From Primulina eburnea (Eukaryota > Streptophyta > Magnoliopsida > Lamiales > Gesneriaceae), in contig NC_133106.1 in NCBI RefSeq assembly GCF_022965805.1, forward strand, positions 36,879,913-36,943,912: a stretch of DNA of 64,000 nucleotides, read 5' to 3'. Below are positions 23,130 to 34,810 of this stretch, one piece after another; position 1 is the first letter of the stretch; each line of letters starts with the position of its first letter. The position numbers and the translations under genes are program-made. The notes under the pieces are model-generated. The model saw nothing but the letters and a program-made list of their open reading frames with translations, was not told where the DNA came from and made no database searches.

Positions 23130-26100
23130 ATGATGACCTCCTCAACGGCGAAATTGACAGAATTGCCGCCACATATCTTCTCCACTCTGTCTCGTATGCC
23201 ACCGCATTATTCTCTTATCGTTTTCAAGCCTATCTCTTCTGCTCTCCGCTCTACTAAAGTACCCAAAACCTTCCCCAGAAGGCCTAATACTGCCAAAGAA
23301 CCGGAGAAGAACTCCTCGTGGATCAACAAGTGGAGCTCTCCACCTAAGGGCAAAGGTTCTCGTCCGGAACCCGTTTCCAAACGAGCCGAACAGCCCCCAG
23401 TTGAGACTCGGGTCGGAACCACTGCCATTGATAGGATCGTGCTTCGGTTACGTAATCTAGGGTTAGGGAGCGATGACGAGCGAGATTTGGGGGATGTTGC
23501 AGGGGGTTTGGATTCGGATTCGAATTCGAACTTGGATGGAATGGGAAACTGTGCTGTTGAGGATGAAAAGTTGGGGGACTTGTTGAAGCGGGATTGGGTC
23601 AGACCTGACACTTTTTTAGTTGAAAACGAGGGTGATTATTTGCTGCCATGGGAGAGGGGCAAGGATGATAATGATGAGGATTTGGATGACGTTGGAGTTG
23701 GAGTGAAGAAACGGGCCGTGAAGGCCCCGACTTTAGCCGACTTGACTATCGAGGACGAGGTGTTGAGGAGGCTGAGGAGAATGGGGATGACTCTGAGAGA
23801 GAGGATTAATGTGCCCAAGGCTGGTGTAACTGGTGAGGTTTTAGAGAAAATACATGATACGTGGCGGAAATGTGAATTGGTGAGGTTGAAGTTTCACGAG
23901 GACTTAGCTCATGATATGAGGACTGCACATGAGATAGTAGAGGTTGGTGAGTTCCAATATAGCCTCTAATGGGGAAAAATATTAAATTTCATTCAGTCCT
24001 CCCTGTATTCCCACATTGTACACTGCTTCCATGTGTACCCCTGAATTCTTGATTTGGAGCTATATTTCAGTTTAATTGATCCTATAGAATATTTGTTTTT
24101 AGTATTATTTTTTTAACTCATGTTATCGAATTGACCATGCTTGATTGGGACTTAAATCCAACTTATACGGTTTCTTTAACTAGCAATATGTTTACAAAAC
24201 AAAAAGTTCTTATGCCTATTTCTCTCACCAGCGTCGCACAGGAGGATTGGTGACATGGAGGTCTGGAAGCGTTATGTTGGTCTTTAGAGGAACTAACTAT
24301 GACGGTCCTATTTTGAAACCTGACAGAGGGAACATTGAAACTATTTTTGTCCCTACCGTTTCCCCTGCCTACAATTCAGCTGCAAGCAATAGCAATGTTA
24401 GCAAACCACTTGTCAAGAACCCATACCCAGTTATGACTTGTCGCGATGAAACCATGACTGAAGAGGAAGTTGAATACAATCTCCTATTAGATGGGTTAGG
24501 TCCACGGTTTGAAGACTGGTGGGGTACAGGAGTTCTTCCTGTTGATGCTGATTTACTTCCTCAGACTATTCCGGAATATAAAACTCCTTTTAGGCTTCTT
24601 CCCACTGGAATGCGTCCACGGCTAACCAATGCTGAGATGACCGACTTAAGAAAGTTAGCTAAAACACTTCCATGCCATTTTGCTCTTGGTAATATATTAG
24701 CCCTGCGATGTTGTTTTAATATGCCACAAGTGGATTTTTTGTGATCAATATATCTCTTTAATTCTCCAGGGAGAAACAGAAATCATCAAGGTTTAGCAGC
24801 AGCCATACTAAAGCTTTGGGAGAAAAGTTTAGTTGTAAAAATTGCTGTTAAACGTGGAATCCAAAACACAAATAACGAAATAATGGCTGAAGAACTCAAG
24901 GTACGCTCAGGTCTCATCTCAAAATAGTGGTTAAAAATTTTGGATGCTGTGGATTTGAAAATTATCCGAATGAAAGTAATAAATATATATAACGGGTTTG
25001 AAATTTTTTGCTCTCAATTCCTCAATTTAAACACACCGTCAGAGTTCATATTGCAAGTAAACATGTAGGACATATATTTGCATGTGTATGATTGATGAAG
25101 GTTGGGAGGAAGGGATTATTGGCATCGCAGTAATGTGTTCATGTTACTACTGGACTAAGTAGTCACATAATATTTTCATAATATCCTTAGAAACATTACA
25201 TTTAAATCCTGGTATATTATTAGAGATCTGGAATCAGTCATTCTTTTACATTAATTGTTCATTTCCCCTCTTCTTCTCTTCTCCTGGTCTTTTTGGCAGA
25301 AATTAACTGGGGGAGTCTTGCTTCTAAGAAACAAATATTTCATAGTTATGTACCGAGGAAAGGATTTTCTTCCACCTAGTGTAGCTACTGCTTTAGCAGA
25401 AAGACAGGAATTGACGAAACAGGTTCAGGATGGTGAGGAGAAAGTCAGGGTTGGACCAGCAGCATTTTCAGTTTGTGAAGATAAAGAAGCCCTGGCTGGT
25501 ACTTTGGCTGAGTTTTACGAGGCTCAGGCACGATGGGGGACAGAAATCTCTTCCGAAGAACATCAGAAGATGATAGAAGAGGCAACCCAAGCTAAGAGTG
25601 CCAGAGTGGTCGGCCGACTTGAACATAAGTTAGCCATTGTAAGTATGCCTTGTGTTACTACGATAATCTAGTTTTTTCTGTGCGATATCTTTATATTTTC
25701 ACAGAATTATATTCAAGCCCATCCACATCTCCACATCCATCCTTCTATTTAATGTTCTTGTATAGTATCCAAATCACTAAATGTAGGACAAGATGTATCC
25801 CTCATTTGTTGGTTGAGATTCAAGTTATGAACTGACTATGCATTTACAGTCTCAGGCAAAGAAGCTCAAAGCAGAGACTCTGCTGTCTAAAATTGTGTCA
25901 TCCTGGATGCCTGCCAGTCCTTCAGATGATCAGGAAACAATCACAGAGGAGGAAAGAGTTATGTATCGCAAGGTTGGATTAAGAATGAAAGCATACCTTC
26001 CATTAGGTGAGTTGTCATTGTGATAGATTCTAATGGTGGAGGGGAATTTATGTCTAGTTGAGACCAGTTTCCATTTTTCAGTCAAAACATGTGTTCAAAG

Positions 26101-27676
26101 TTTCACAAATGGAATATCATGTTTTTTTATGATAATCTCTCAGGGATTCGTGGTGTTTTTGATGGTGTTATTGAGAACATGCATCTACACTGGAAACATA
26201 GAGAACTTGTAAAGCTTATATCAAAAGAAAAAGAACTTTCTTTCGTTGAAGAAACAGCTAGACTTTTGGAGTATGAAAGTGGCGGAATACTAGTGTCAAT
26301 TGACAGAGTCCCCAAAGGCCATGCTGTAGTTTTCTATCGTGGCAAGAATTATTACCGACCTCTTACCTTAAGACCGAGAAACCTTCTAACAAAGGCAAAA
26401 GCATTGAAGCGTAGAATTGCCTTACAGCGATACGAGGTTGGGTCATTCATTCTCTACATATAATTTCCAAATTTATAAAAACAAAATATATTGAAGAAAG
26501 CAAGCAATGGTTTTATTAAAGCATGACTCATAGTTAAATGATTGATGTGACGCCCCTTCAATTTGTATGTGTTAGTTATGTCTTTTACATGATGGTGCAG
26601 GCTCTCAGTCAGCACATATACGAACTGGAGAAGAATATAGAGCAGATAAAACAAGATATGGTAAGTTGCGATTTGGAGGTTGATTACAATAATAGTATCT
26701 CAGTATAATTTATTTTTCAAGTATATATTAATCTCCTTGAGAGGCTGACTATCACGTCGACTCAATTTCTTTAATTTTCATTTCTTGGTGTGCTTTCGCT
26801 ATTTGTTTGTGGACTTTTCTGCTATTTTAAGCTGTTTGTTTACTAAAGTTGTAGGTAAACATACTTTTGAACCTTACATATATATTTGTTGTTAGCTCTT
26901 GGAGTGATTCAACTCTCGTAGCATTTAAATCCTCGTATTCTTTTGTTGAAGAGTTGAACCTCCGGATCCATATAGTTCATCTCCGCTGAAACAGAGGTCA
27001 TCATCCTTTATCTGTATACTCCAAATTATAAGGACAGACCCAGTGAAAGTGGAGCAGGGGTAGCCGTCTCTTCAAATATTGTAATCTTGAGTGTGCTTTT
27101 AGTGTCATCGACTTCACATCTTGTTAAAAACTCATGACCGCACCCCACCCACCCCCCCCAAAAAAAAGGTCATTTTATTGTGCTGATATGTATAAATATA
27201 TCCGTGGCAAGAAATTTTTAGCGTTTTTATCACAACTAAACTAAAAACTAAACTCTTCCATCCCAACTCTTTATAGGGTGGTTCCAATAATGTGGAGAAT
27301 AGCAAGCCTTCCAATAATGTGGAGAATAGCAAGCCTGGTAAGTTACAGGATCACGACCAGTTCAACGGTTCTTTTGCTGATGATGTGAGTGATTTTGTTT
27401 CCACGTGCTCATCATTTAGCATGTATACTTTCTACTTTCTAGTTGAGTCGTTCATGCGATCACATAAAGCAAATGCCACATTGAAAACCAAGATTGTAGA
27501 CATATGCAGGGAAATGACCAAACATAAGACAAGAAACAGGTAAAAAGTGTGATATTCTGTCTTCTGTGCAGAGTGAAGATGAAGATTCAATAATGCGTTC
27601 TGATGGTGATGAAGATGCAGAAGATAATTTGGAGGATGATGAAGATTCTGAATTTTCCAGTTTCGAAGACTTTTGA
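23130..27676 (+). CDS. CFM3: CRM-domain splicing factor, CFM3 type (three CRM domains)
   Basis: Nine exons: 23130..23942, 24232..24688, 24770..24900, 25300..25638, 25850..26006, 26144..26436, 26601..26660, 27277..27384, 27572..27676. All phases agree, giving 820 residues. The ATG at 23130 precedes a Ser/Pro/Lys-rich, probable organelle-targeting N terminus. Three CRM RNA-binding domains lie at about 198–295, 393–490 and 610–705. Each ends in the RG[TK][ND] motif (VFRGTNY, MYRGKDF, FYRGKNY), and the second has the GRNRN variant of the GxxG loop. The C terminus is acidic (EDEDSIM, FSSFEDF). CFM3 proteins promote splicing of group II introns in plastids and mitochondria with CAF partners. The N-terminal Asp-rich stretch and the WVRPDTFL motif also fit this subfamily. 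Exon 8 carries an exact 27-bp tandem duplication. Confidence 0.92.
27283..27336 (+). repeat. Exact 27-bp coding tandem duplication in CFM3 exon 8
   Basis: Two identical in-frame units encode SNNVENSKP twice in the linker before the acidic tail, so the frame is kept. Confidence 0.93.
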
Positions 27677-28312
27677 GACTCCTTCCCATTGTAATCATGG
27701 CCAGGAATAACTTTGTCCCGCTGTTTATTATCTTAAAAAATTGCCATATATAAAAAAAATTGACGCTTGCTGCTATATGAAGAAGAGGCGTTGCTGTGCC
27801 TGTTAGCTAAAAATTCAAGAAAACATTGATTCCGGAGTATCAATGGCAATTAAAATTAAGATTTGAAGGTTGGACAGGTTGTAAAGCAATCGCCATGTTG
27901 TATCCCAAATGGGTGGGAATTTTTGGAGTTTTATTGGCCTGTGTAGTTTATTTAATGAAAGAGCAAAATTATAGGCGTTATAGATTTGGCCTTGTTGGTT
28001 GTAAGAAGTTAGAAAAGAAGTAAACTTCTCCATAAATTATTCGTTTCAACTTGTCTTGTCCATGTTCAAATACATGAAAATACTCTCGACTCGCACGCAT
28101 CTCTAACAGTTAAAACGTGATGGTTGAATTACATTGACTTAGCATTAAAGTAGATAGTGAACTACTCAGAGTTTGGTTAGGTAAAAATTTATTTGAGATT
28201 GTCTGTTAAGTTTATCGAGTCAAATTTGAGTTTGATAATTTTATTTAGCCAAGCTTGAGTTTAAAGATATTCAGCTCGTGGGTTATAGTTCAGTTCATTT
28301 ATGTGACTTTAA

Positions 28313-28830
28313 GTTCAACTAATTTGTTGAGCTTTGAGTGTATAATAATAAATTACATTGTCTCACATAAAAGTTGAAGTATAAGGGAAGTGATTGAAAC
28401 ATATAAAATGATAAGCATACCTCCTTAAATTTTCATATCTTAGTATTTTTTGCTTAAGAATGCTCGACGAGCCTGAAAAGAGCTTATTTAACGAGTTCGA
28501 AAAAGAGTCGAGCTTGAGTCAAACTTATTAAAATCTCTAACTTTAAGTTCGTGAGATCGAGCTCGGTTCGAGTTCAACTAATTTGTTGACTTTTGAATGC
28601 ACAATAATAACTTACATTGTCTCACAGTAAAGTTTAAGTATACAAGAAATGATTGAAAGACTATAAAATGAGAAGCATATCCCCTTAAATTCTCGTACCT
28701 TAGTCGATTTTTTGACTAAAAATGCTCGACGAGCTTGAAAAAGAGTTTGTTTAACGAGTTCGAAAACGAGCCAAATTCAAGCCAAACTCGTTAAATATGA
28801 TAAACGAGCTATTAAAAAATCAAGTTTGAG
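28313..28830. repeat. Diverged direct repeat, period about 259 bp
   Basis: Unit 1 is about 28313–28571 and unit 2 about 28572–28830. They share many blocks with scattered substitutions and small indels. No coding function seen. Confidence 0.8.
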
Positions 28831-29408
28831 CTTTTCATTATCTTAATAAATTTAAATGAGCTAAATCCGAGCCGCATGATAAAAACTTAAATCAAGCTCG
28901 AACTGAACTCGATTATATATATATTTAAACGAATCGAACTCGAACATGATATTGTTTGTCTCGACTCAATTACGTCCCTTGGCTGACTATTGTCTAATAG
29001 TAGTGTTATGCTACAAGGTTTGCCGAAATAACCATTAAACAAGCACCCGAATTATCCCGAGACCTTGGATTTGGTAGACCAATTGCAATGGATATTTTTT
29101 GTGGATAGGTGATGTATGATGCGTAATGAAAACAAAATTTCAAGGATAAACCTAGCTAGATAGCACGAGGAAAATACAAGGAAGATGATCATCGCCCGTC
29201 TAAGTACGTCGGCAAACATATCACTAAATTAGTAACTTAACTCACTGACGGCTCTCTGTTTATCAAATGTCAATGGTTCATATTTATTTTTTACATATTA
29301 ACCTGAAATCATCGTGAAAATATAAAAAGCGAATTATTTATTTACCGATTCGGGTCGGACAGATACATTCGGATCCAAACTCAAGTTTTTAGTCGTGGAC
29401 CGCGTAGC

Positions 29409-29431
29409 CTCCTCTCTCTCTCTCTCTCTCT
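29409..29431. repeat. (CT)n tract in the 5' flank or leader
   Basis: About ten CT units about 90 bp upstream of the ATG at 29521. Such tracts are common in plant 5' UTRs and core promoters. Confidence 0.85.
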
Positions 29432-29520
29432 CCCCCCCGTGGCGGTGCGTATATTTCTGGCGGAGAAGCTAAACAATCGCCGCAGGAAACGTATACCAGG
29501 CACTGCACCAGCCGCCCCAT

Positions 29521-31419
29521 ATGGCGTTTCTGTCCCTCTCCCTCCTCTCATCAACTAGAACTCCGACTACTCCGTCGGTTTTTTGTCCTTCCCCTCCTTC
29601 AACTTCATCCACGGCAGCGACGACGACGTCGTCGGCTTCCCTGTTTCCTGCTTTGCCTGGTTTACCGAGAAATCACTCTCCGGGAGTGGCGCGCGGAGGC
29701 CGGAGGTCAGTGGTTGTGTGTATGGCTCCCGAAGAAGAGAAGATGACTCGCAGGTCCCCGCTGGATTTTCCAATTGTGAGTTCAATTCATTGCCTTTCCA
29801 CCTCTGTGAACTTTTTTCGTATAGTTTTCTTGACTTTTTCTGTTAATTCTGAGCTTTATTCATTAATGAATTGTGGATTTTGGGTTGCTGATTTAGTTTC
29901 GTCCTCTGATTATGCTAATGCTGACCATTTTTTAGCTCAAGACTTTTATAGAATAAGAGTGACATAAAGCAGAAATTTGAACCGGAAAATCTTGGAGAAG
30001 TTCTTTTCTTACTTGTCAAATAATACTGAGCAAGAACAATCCTTGTGGAATTTGGACGAGGAAGCTACCCTAGACTCGGCCTCAAATGCGCTAAAAAATG
30101 GTTGGTGAAACTTTAATCTGTGAGAAAATTTTAGCACGTGTCATAGTTTAAACTCTGAATTATTCAAAATAATCAGAATCGACATACTGAAAAGATTGAG
30201 TTTTGTTTTGAAAACTTTGAATCATAGAGATAGCTCGAAAACTATGATAAACGTGAACTGTTTATGGAGGAAATTAATTAGAAATTGCCCTTGTAGACAC
30301 AGGTGAATTCTTGATTATCGGTCAGTGCGGTAGTAGTTATCTTGGATAACTTGAGAATATTACTGCTTGTGATGGTTCCTGTTTTTGTTTTCTAACGAGT
30401 CCTTTTCAACGTGATTGTCGTGTATCATGTTCTCCTTGGTGAGTTGTGTGGAAGAACAAATGAATTCCCTTGAATTTAGTTATAATTAGGATTCCTTTAA
30501 CTTATACTTTAGAGTTTAGACTCGTCTCGATTTCATGACATGAAGAATTTTCTTTTTTTCATCCATTGAGCATGGTTGATGTTGAACATTTCTAACTGTA
30601 CCAAAAACTACAACTGATACTGATTATGCAGTCCGAATATTTCATATCATACATTAGTTCAGACTCCACGATCTAATCACACAGTAGGAGCCATACAGAA
30701 CAACATGGCTACAGTTGATGCTTAACAGATGTGTGGTAATTTTCAAGTCTTTGGCAGTTCTTTGTGGACAATTAGGAGCCGAGACTTCTTATATTGTGCC
30801 TGGAGTTCTGCCTGAGTTTACTGAAATTCAGTGGATTTCTTTCATCAACATGCTTTGCTTTGGGATATTTTTGTCAACAAGTCATGGTACTTAAACTTGG
30901 AGGATGCTTCCTCTTTTGGACCACGGTTCACATTTTGGCATTTATCAACATGAAGAAGGGATTTTTTTTTAATAATCCATATCATGCCTATGTTTACTTT
31001 CTATTTTCGGTGAGCGTGAGTAATAATTGGAGTGGGACTTTCAATAGGCAAGAGTGCACGATATAATTCTCTTGCCACGTTTGGTATTGTATCTTCCTCG
31101 TACACTAATTGGATATTCATCTAAATGCAAAACAAACTTGTGCTGAACATCCATTCATTTAAGGGATATGATCAACTATAGCAAAAGATTTGAAACAATA
31201 ATAAAGTACAAAGCTTATTTCAATCATTTTCAGGAGTGGGATAGGCCGAAACCAGGAAGGAGACCTGACATTTTTCCGCAGTTCAGCCCAATGAAAACTC
31301 CATTGCCACCACCAATGCCAGCTGATCCACCAGAAGAAGATGAGGAAGAGGAGGAAGAAAAGAAAGAGGAAGAGGAGGAAGACCCTGATAAAGAGGAGAT
31401 AGACCAGCCGGAACAGTAG
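29521..31419 (+). CDS. Small acidic-tailed protein, probably plastid
   Basis: Exons 29521..29775 and 31234..31419 in phase 0 (donor gtgagt, acceptor tttcag) give 146 residues; the intron is 1458 bp. The first about 70 residues are Ser/Thr/Pro/Arg-rich with few acidic residues (MAFLSLSLLSSTRTPTTPSV), typical of a chloroplast transit peptide. A short conserved-looking core follows across the junction (SPLDFPIEWDRPKPGRRPDI, FPQFSPMKTPLPPPMP). The tail is a run of Glu/Asp/Lys. I recall similar thylakoid- or plastid-listed plant proteins without a defined function, so I assign none. The large intron relative to the coding length is notable. Confidence 0.82.
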
Positions 31420-33945
31420 GTGTAATGGGTTTGCATCTGAAGCAGGTTGCGTAGATTTAATTTTTGATCACATGCTATCAGGATTCGTGAGACCCTCACC
31501 CTGTTTCGGTCTCGAGTGTGATAATGAGGTTTGTAGCGAAGTATGCTCTTGCAAGATCGATGGATTAATTTGCAGAGAATGTATTTTCGTTGAACTGTAT
31601 TAAGGTTATTAATTTGGTTTTTGGGACAATTATGGTCGCATTTTCTGATATCCAAGACCAATGACACGACTTTTGGTTTCATTTCCGGAAGCAAACCATT
31701 CAACCTATTTCTTGAAATCCTTTCCCCCAAACACATTTTGTGATTCCCAGTCCAACATTTTTTGCCTGCCCAATTGCTATATTCATTCGAACTCTTCATA
31801 CTTCTAAAAACGTAGATATATATCCTCGAAAAAGAAAAAAAAAAGGTATCGATTATTTCCCTACTCCATTTATTATTTTAAATTTAAAATATTAAAATTT
31901 AATGGCTGGAAATATTGATATGATTCGATATAAAAATTGTTTTTCAGGGGAAAAAAAAAGATTAATTACACGTACATCTGAGGTTTATTAGAACTAAAAA
32001 ACCAACTAAGCTTTGAAAATTACATATACATTCTTTCAGATTTTTATCAAGCTTACATTTACATCCGTTAACTTTGAGAATTACATATATCTCCTCACAG
32101 TATTTTATATACTTTACACTTCTTGTTTGTTCATAATATTTAAGAGTTTACACATAAGAAAAAAATTACAAAAACTGAATATAAAAAGAAAATTAAATCA
32201 AAATGAAATTTTTTGTTTTGGTTGTGAATGTTAAAAATAAAAATACTATATTTAGTTGATATATTTTAAAAATAAAATCGATAAAATCAAATCAAAATAT
32301 ATTTATAATTTGAATTTTTAATTTGTTGGTTACTTGTATTTTAGTTTTTTGTTAACTTTTATTTAAATATATTAAAACTAAAACTAAAACTAAATTGATT
32401 TGATTTCTTGAGTACTTATATTTGAGAGATAATTGTAATTTTAACATACAGATATATATAATTTTTAAACTGAAAGGATATAATATAAGCTTGATACAAA
32501 CTGAGGAGAGATATATGTACTTTTCAAAGTTAAGTGAGTTTTTTTTTTTATAATTATGATAAAACTAGGGGAAGAATATGTAATTAAACCAAAAAAAGTA
32601 AATATATATCAGATCATCATCATTATTATTGAAAACTCATTTGCTTAATGTATTTTTAGGGGGTGGGAGGGGGGGAAATAAAATAAAATCACTATTACCT
32701 GGAACAAAGCCAATAGCCTAAAGTCGATCATTAAACATCGTAATTGCCCATTAATTAATTTCTTGATCACGTCTCCCTCCCCCCTTCTTCTACACCATAA
32801 CTCCTGAAATTTGAGAGAAGCTATGTTTGCTCCGGTCCAAGTGTCATTCATCGTCTTGAAAATCTTATTATACTTATGTAGTATAATGACTGTTTTATCA
32901 TCATTTAATCAGTCAGTTATTATCAAATATCTTAGGCAAAAAGTTTGTGTGAGACGGCCTCACATGTCATATTTTGTGAGACATATATCTTATTTGGGTA
33001 ATCCATGAAAAATTAGTACTTTTTATGCTAAGAGTATTACTTTTTATTGTGAATATCGGTAGGATTGACCCGTCTCACAGATAAAAATTCGTGAGACCGT
33101 CTTAGAAGAGACCTACTCTTAAAAAAATAATAAACTCACAATTGACTTTAAAAGGAACATAAAAACCCAAACAAAGAAAGAAAATGACCACAATTCTGAC
33201 TTTCATATTAACACGACACTTCTCTTGTGTTTACCCCGATGACAATACTATTTCTATTAGGGCTTGGATAACATCCCAATCATCAAACCAATTGTTTGAT
33301 AATGAAGAGCGACTATTACACGAGCACATTGAATCCATATATTGTAAAATTTAAGCACAATCACATAATTTATAAAATGTTTTACGTCTGATTTTAAAAA
33401 TATAGAGTTTTAAACATAATTGATTTTCACAGGAGTTTTTGTATTTTTTGAATTTTCATGTGTTTTTAACTTATTTGCTTAAATGTGATACCGGAAATTT
33501 TTTAGGAATATATGAGATTTTGTAACAGTTGTAAAAATCTAGTAATTCTATAAAAAAAATTATTATTTTAAAAAAATAACAAATCTCTTGAACGAATACA
33601 CCTTCTTGTTCACACTTGCTGAAAGATTCCGTCACCGTCACCTAAAATTGAGACGTCACACATGATTGATCAAAAGGCAAGCAATTAAGTTCTGATAATC
33701 TTTTTTCAAACCACATGATTTATGGCATTACCCCAACGACATTAATCGGAAAATTGTTTAATTAACGATCACTAGAAAATATGAGTTGCGAAACAAGAAA
33801 CACAGATTGAACAAACAAATGTTATCTATTATTCAATATACCATCATTTTATTCGATTTATTTTTAATCCATCACTTGAATCAAACATTAAGAAATGTCA
33901 CAATTTTTCTCCAGAGATATATATCAAACCCTTTTCCCCTAGCTT
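31420..33945. other. AT-rich spacer
   Basis: 3' flank of the previous gene, very AT-rich DNA, one element M copy (32935–33118) and the 3' flank of peptide gene A. A minus-strand frame at 31230–31799 is the antisense of the acidic tail and its 3' flank. Confidence 0.5.
32935..33118 (+). mobile_element. Element M copy
   Basis: Starts GGCAAAAAGTTTGTGTGAGAC and ends GACCTACTC, with both terminal GTGAGAC-type palindromes, the right one changed to GTGAGACCGTCTTA. Flanks are not clearly duplicated. Confidence 0.85.
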
Positions 33946-34155
33946 CTACGGTGCCCGTGCCGGTGGTCGTGCACACCTGTTGTGGCAAGTACGAGGACAA
34001 CTAGATCCAGGAAGGGTTCCATCACCGTTGCACATGCGCATACACCTGACAAAGCAATCAACAGGAAAATGGTGATCTGCATTTGCCACACAAATAAAGA
34101 GAACCATCACCATCACAACACACACAAGTAGCCCCAATCCTCTTCCCTTCATCAT
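33946..34155 (-). CDS. Secreted six-cysteine peptide, copy A
   Basis: 69 residues in one exon. Residues 1–26 are a strong signal peptide (MMKGRGLGLLVCVVMVMVLF, ending CVANA). The mature part of about 43 residues has six cysteines in the order C-x3-C-x3-C-x10-C-x3-C-x3-C (DCFVRCMRMC, then SCPRTCHNRC). The two triple-cysteine strings suggest two short helices held by three disulfides, but I cannot match a named family. A TATA-like CTATAAATA lies upstream at 34231–34239 (read on the minus strand). Relative to copy B the basic tail is lost at an early stop codon. A Gypsy element sits 333 bp upstream of the ATG. Confidence 0.8.
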   Translation of the reverse strand: MMKGRGLGLLVCVVMVMVLFICVANADHHFPVDCFVRCMRMCNGDGTLPGSSCPRTCHNRCARPPARAP

Positions 34156-34230
34156 CTTTTGTTTGGCTCGAGAAAAATATATTTAGATGTTTCTTTTATG
34201 TGCTAGTGTGTATCAAAGTAGGGGTGCGTC

Positions 34231-34239
34231 GTATTTATA
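34231..34239 (-). promoter_or_regulatory. TATA box of peptide copy A
   Basis: CTATAAATA on the minus strand, about 75 bp upstream of the ATG. The same box is found at the same place in copies B and C. Confidence 0.7.
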
Positions 34240-34483
34240 GTTGTTGGAAATTTGAATTCTTGGAATATTCAGTGCATAGATTTAATATATTTTGCCTCTT
34301 TTTAACTTTATTTTATATTCATTGAAATTGTGTATAGATTATGTAATTCACTCAAGATTTATGTCTTTATCAGGTTCATGGGTTTTTTACTAAAAGATTA
34401 CGGGTATGGTGAATTATTTTGACAAAGAGGAATACTTTTGGAGGAATTGTGCAAACACACAAATTAATGAGAAATAGATGTAA

Positions 34484-34488
34484 GATCA
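34484..34488. repeat. Target-site duplication of the Gypsy element, left
   Basis: GATCA, repeated directly after the right LTR at 41959–41963. Confidence 0.93.
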
Positions 34489-34600
34489 TGTAGTAGCCCG
34501 AATTCCAAATTGGGTAATTAACGGATTAATGGTGATTAAGAAGGTTTAATGTGTAATTTTGACCGTGGTCATGATCGGACGGACCGAAGATGGTTCGGTA

Positions 34601-34800
34601 GCACCGAAGAGTTCGGACGATCCGAAGTGGGTTCGGTGGATCCGATCATGAGGTGTCAAGAGTTGATCGACACGTCAGTTTACATGCAAGTTCGGATGAT
34701 CCGAAGTGGGTTCGGTGGATCCGATCATGAGGTGTCAAGAGCCGATGGACACGTAGGAGTTCGGACGTTCCGAAGTAGGTTCTGTGGATCCGAACATAGC
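34601..34800 (+). promoter_or_regulatory. U3 tandem array of TTCGGA-N3-TCCGAA palindromes
   Basis: Three perfect inverted repeats with a 3-bp centre (TTCGGACGATCCGAA, TTCGGATGATCCGAA, TTCGGACGTTCCGAA). Each is followed by GTGGATCCGA-type sequence, and they lie at a spacing of roughly 80 bp or less, directly upstream of the TATA box. The arrangement looks like a repeated enhancer or factor-binding module; no specific factor is implied. Confidence 0.65.
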
Positions 34801-34810
34801 CTATAAATAG
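34801..34810 (+). promoter_or_regulatory. LTR TATA box
   Basis: CTATAAATAG at the end of the U3 repeats; the same box recurs in the 3' LTR at about 40902–40911. Confidence 0.8.

Larger units (their letters stand above)
27677..29520. other. Spacer with a ~259-bp diverged tandem duplication
   Basis: 3' flank of CFM3, then AT-rich DNA. GTTCAACTAATTTGTTGA recurs at 28313 and 28572. The two segments following it are similar along their length (ACATTGTCTCACA, GATTGAAA, AATGCTCGACGAGC, TTTAACGAGTTCGAAAA). Upstream of the next gene there is a CT-rich tract at 29409–29431. Confidence 0.6.
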
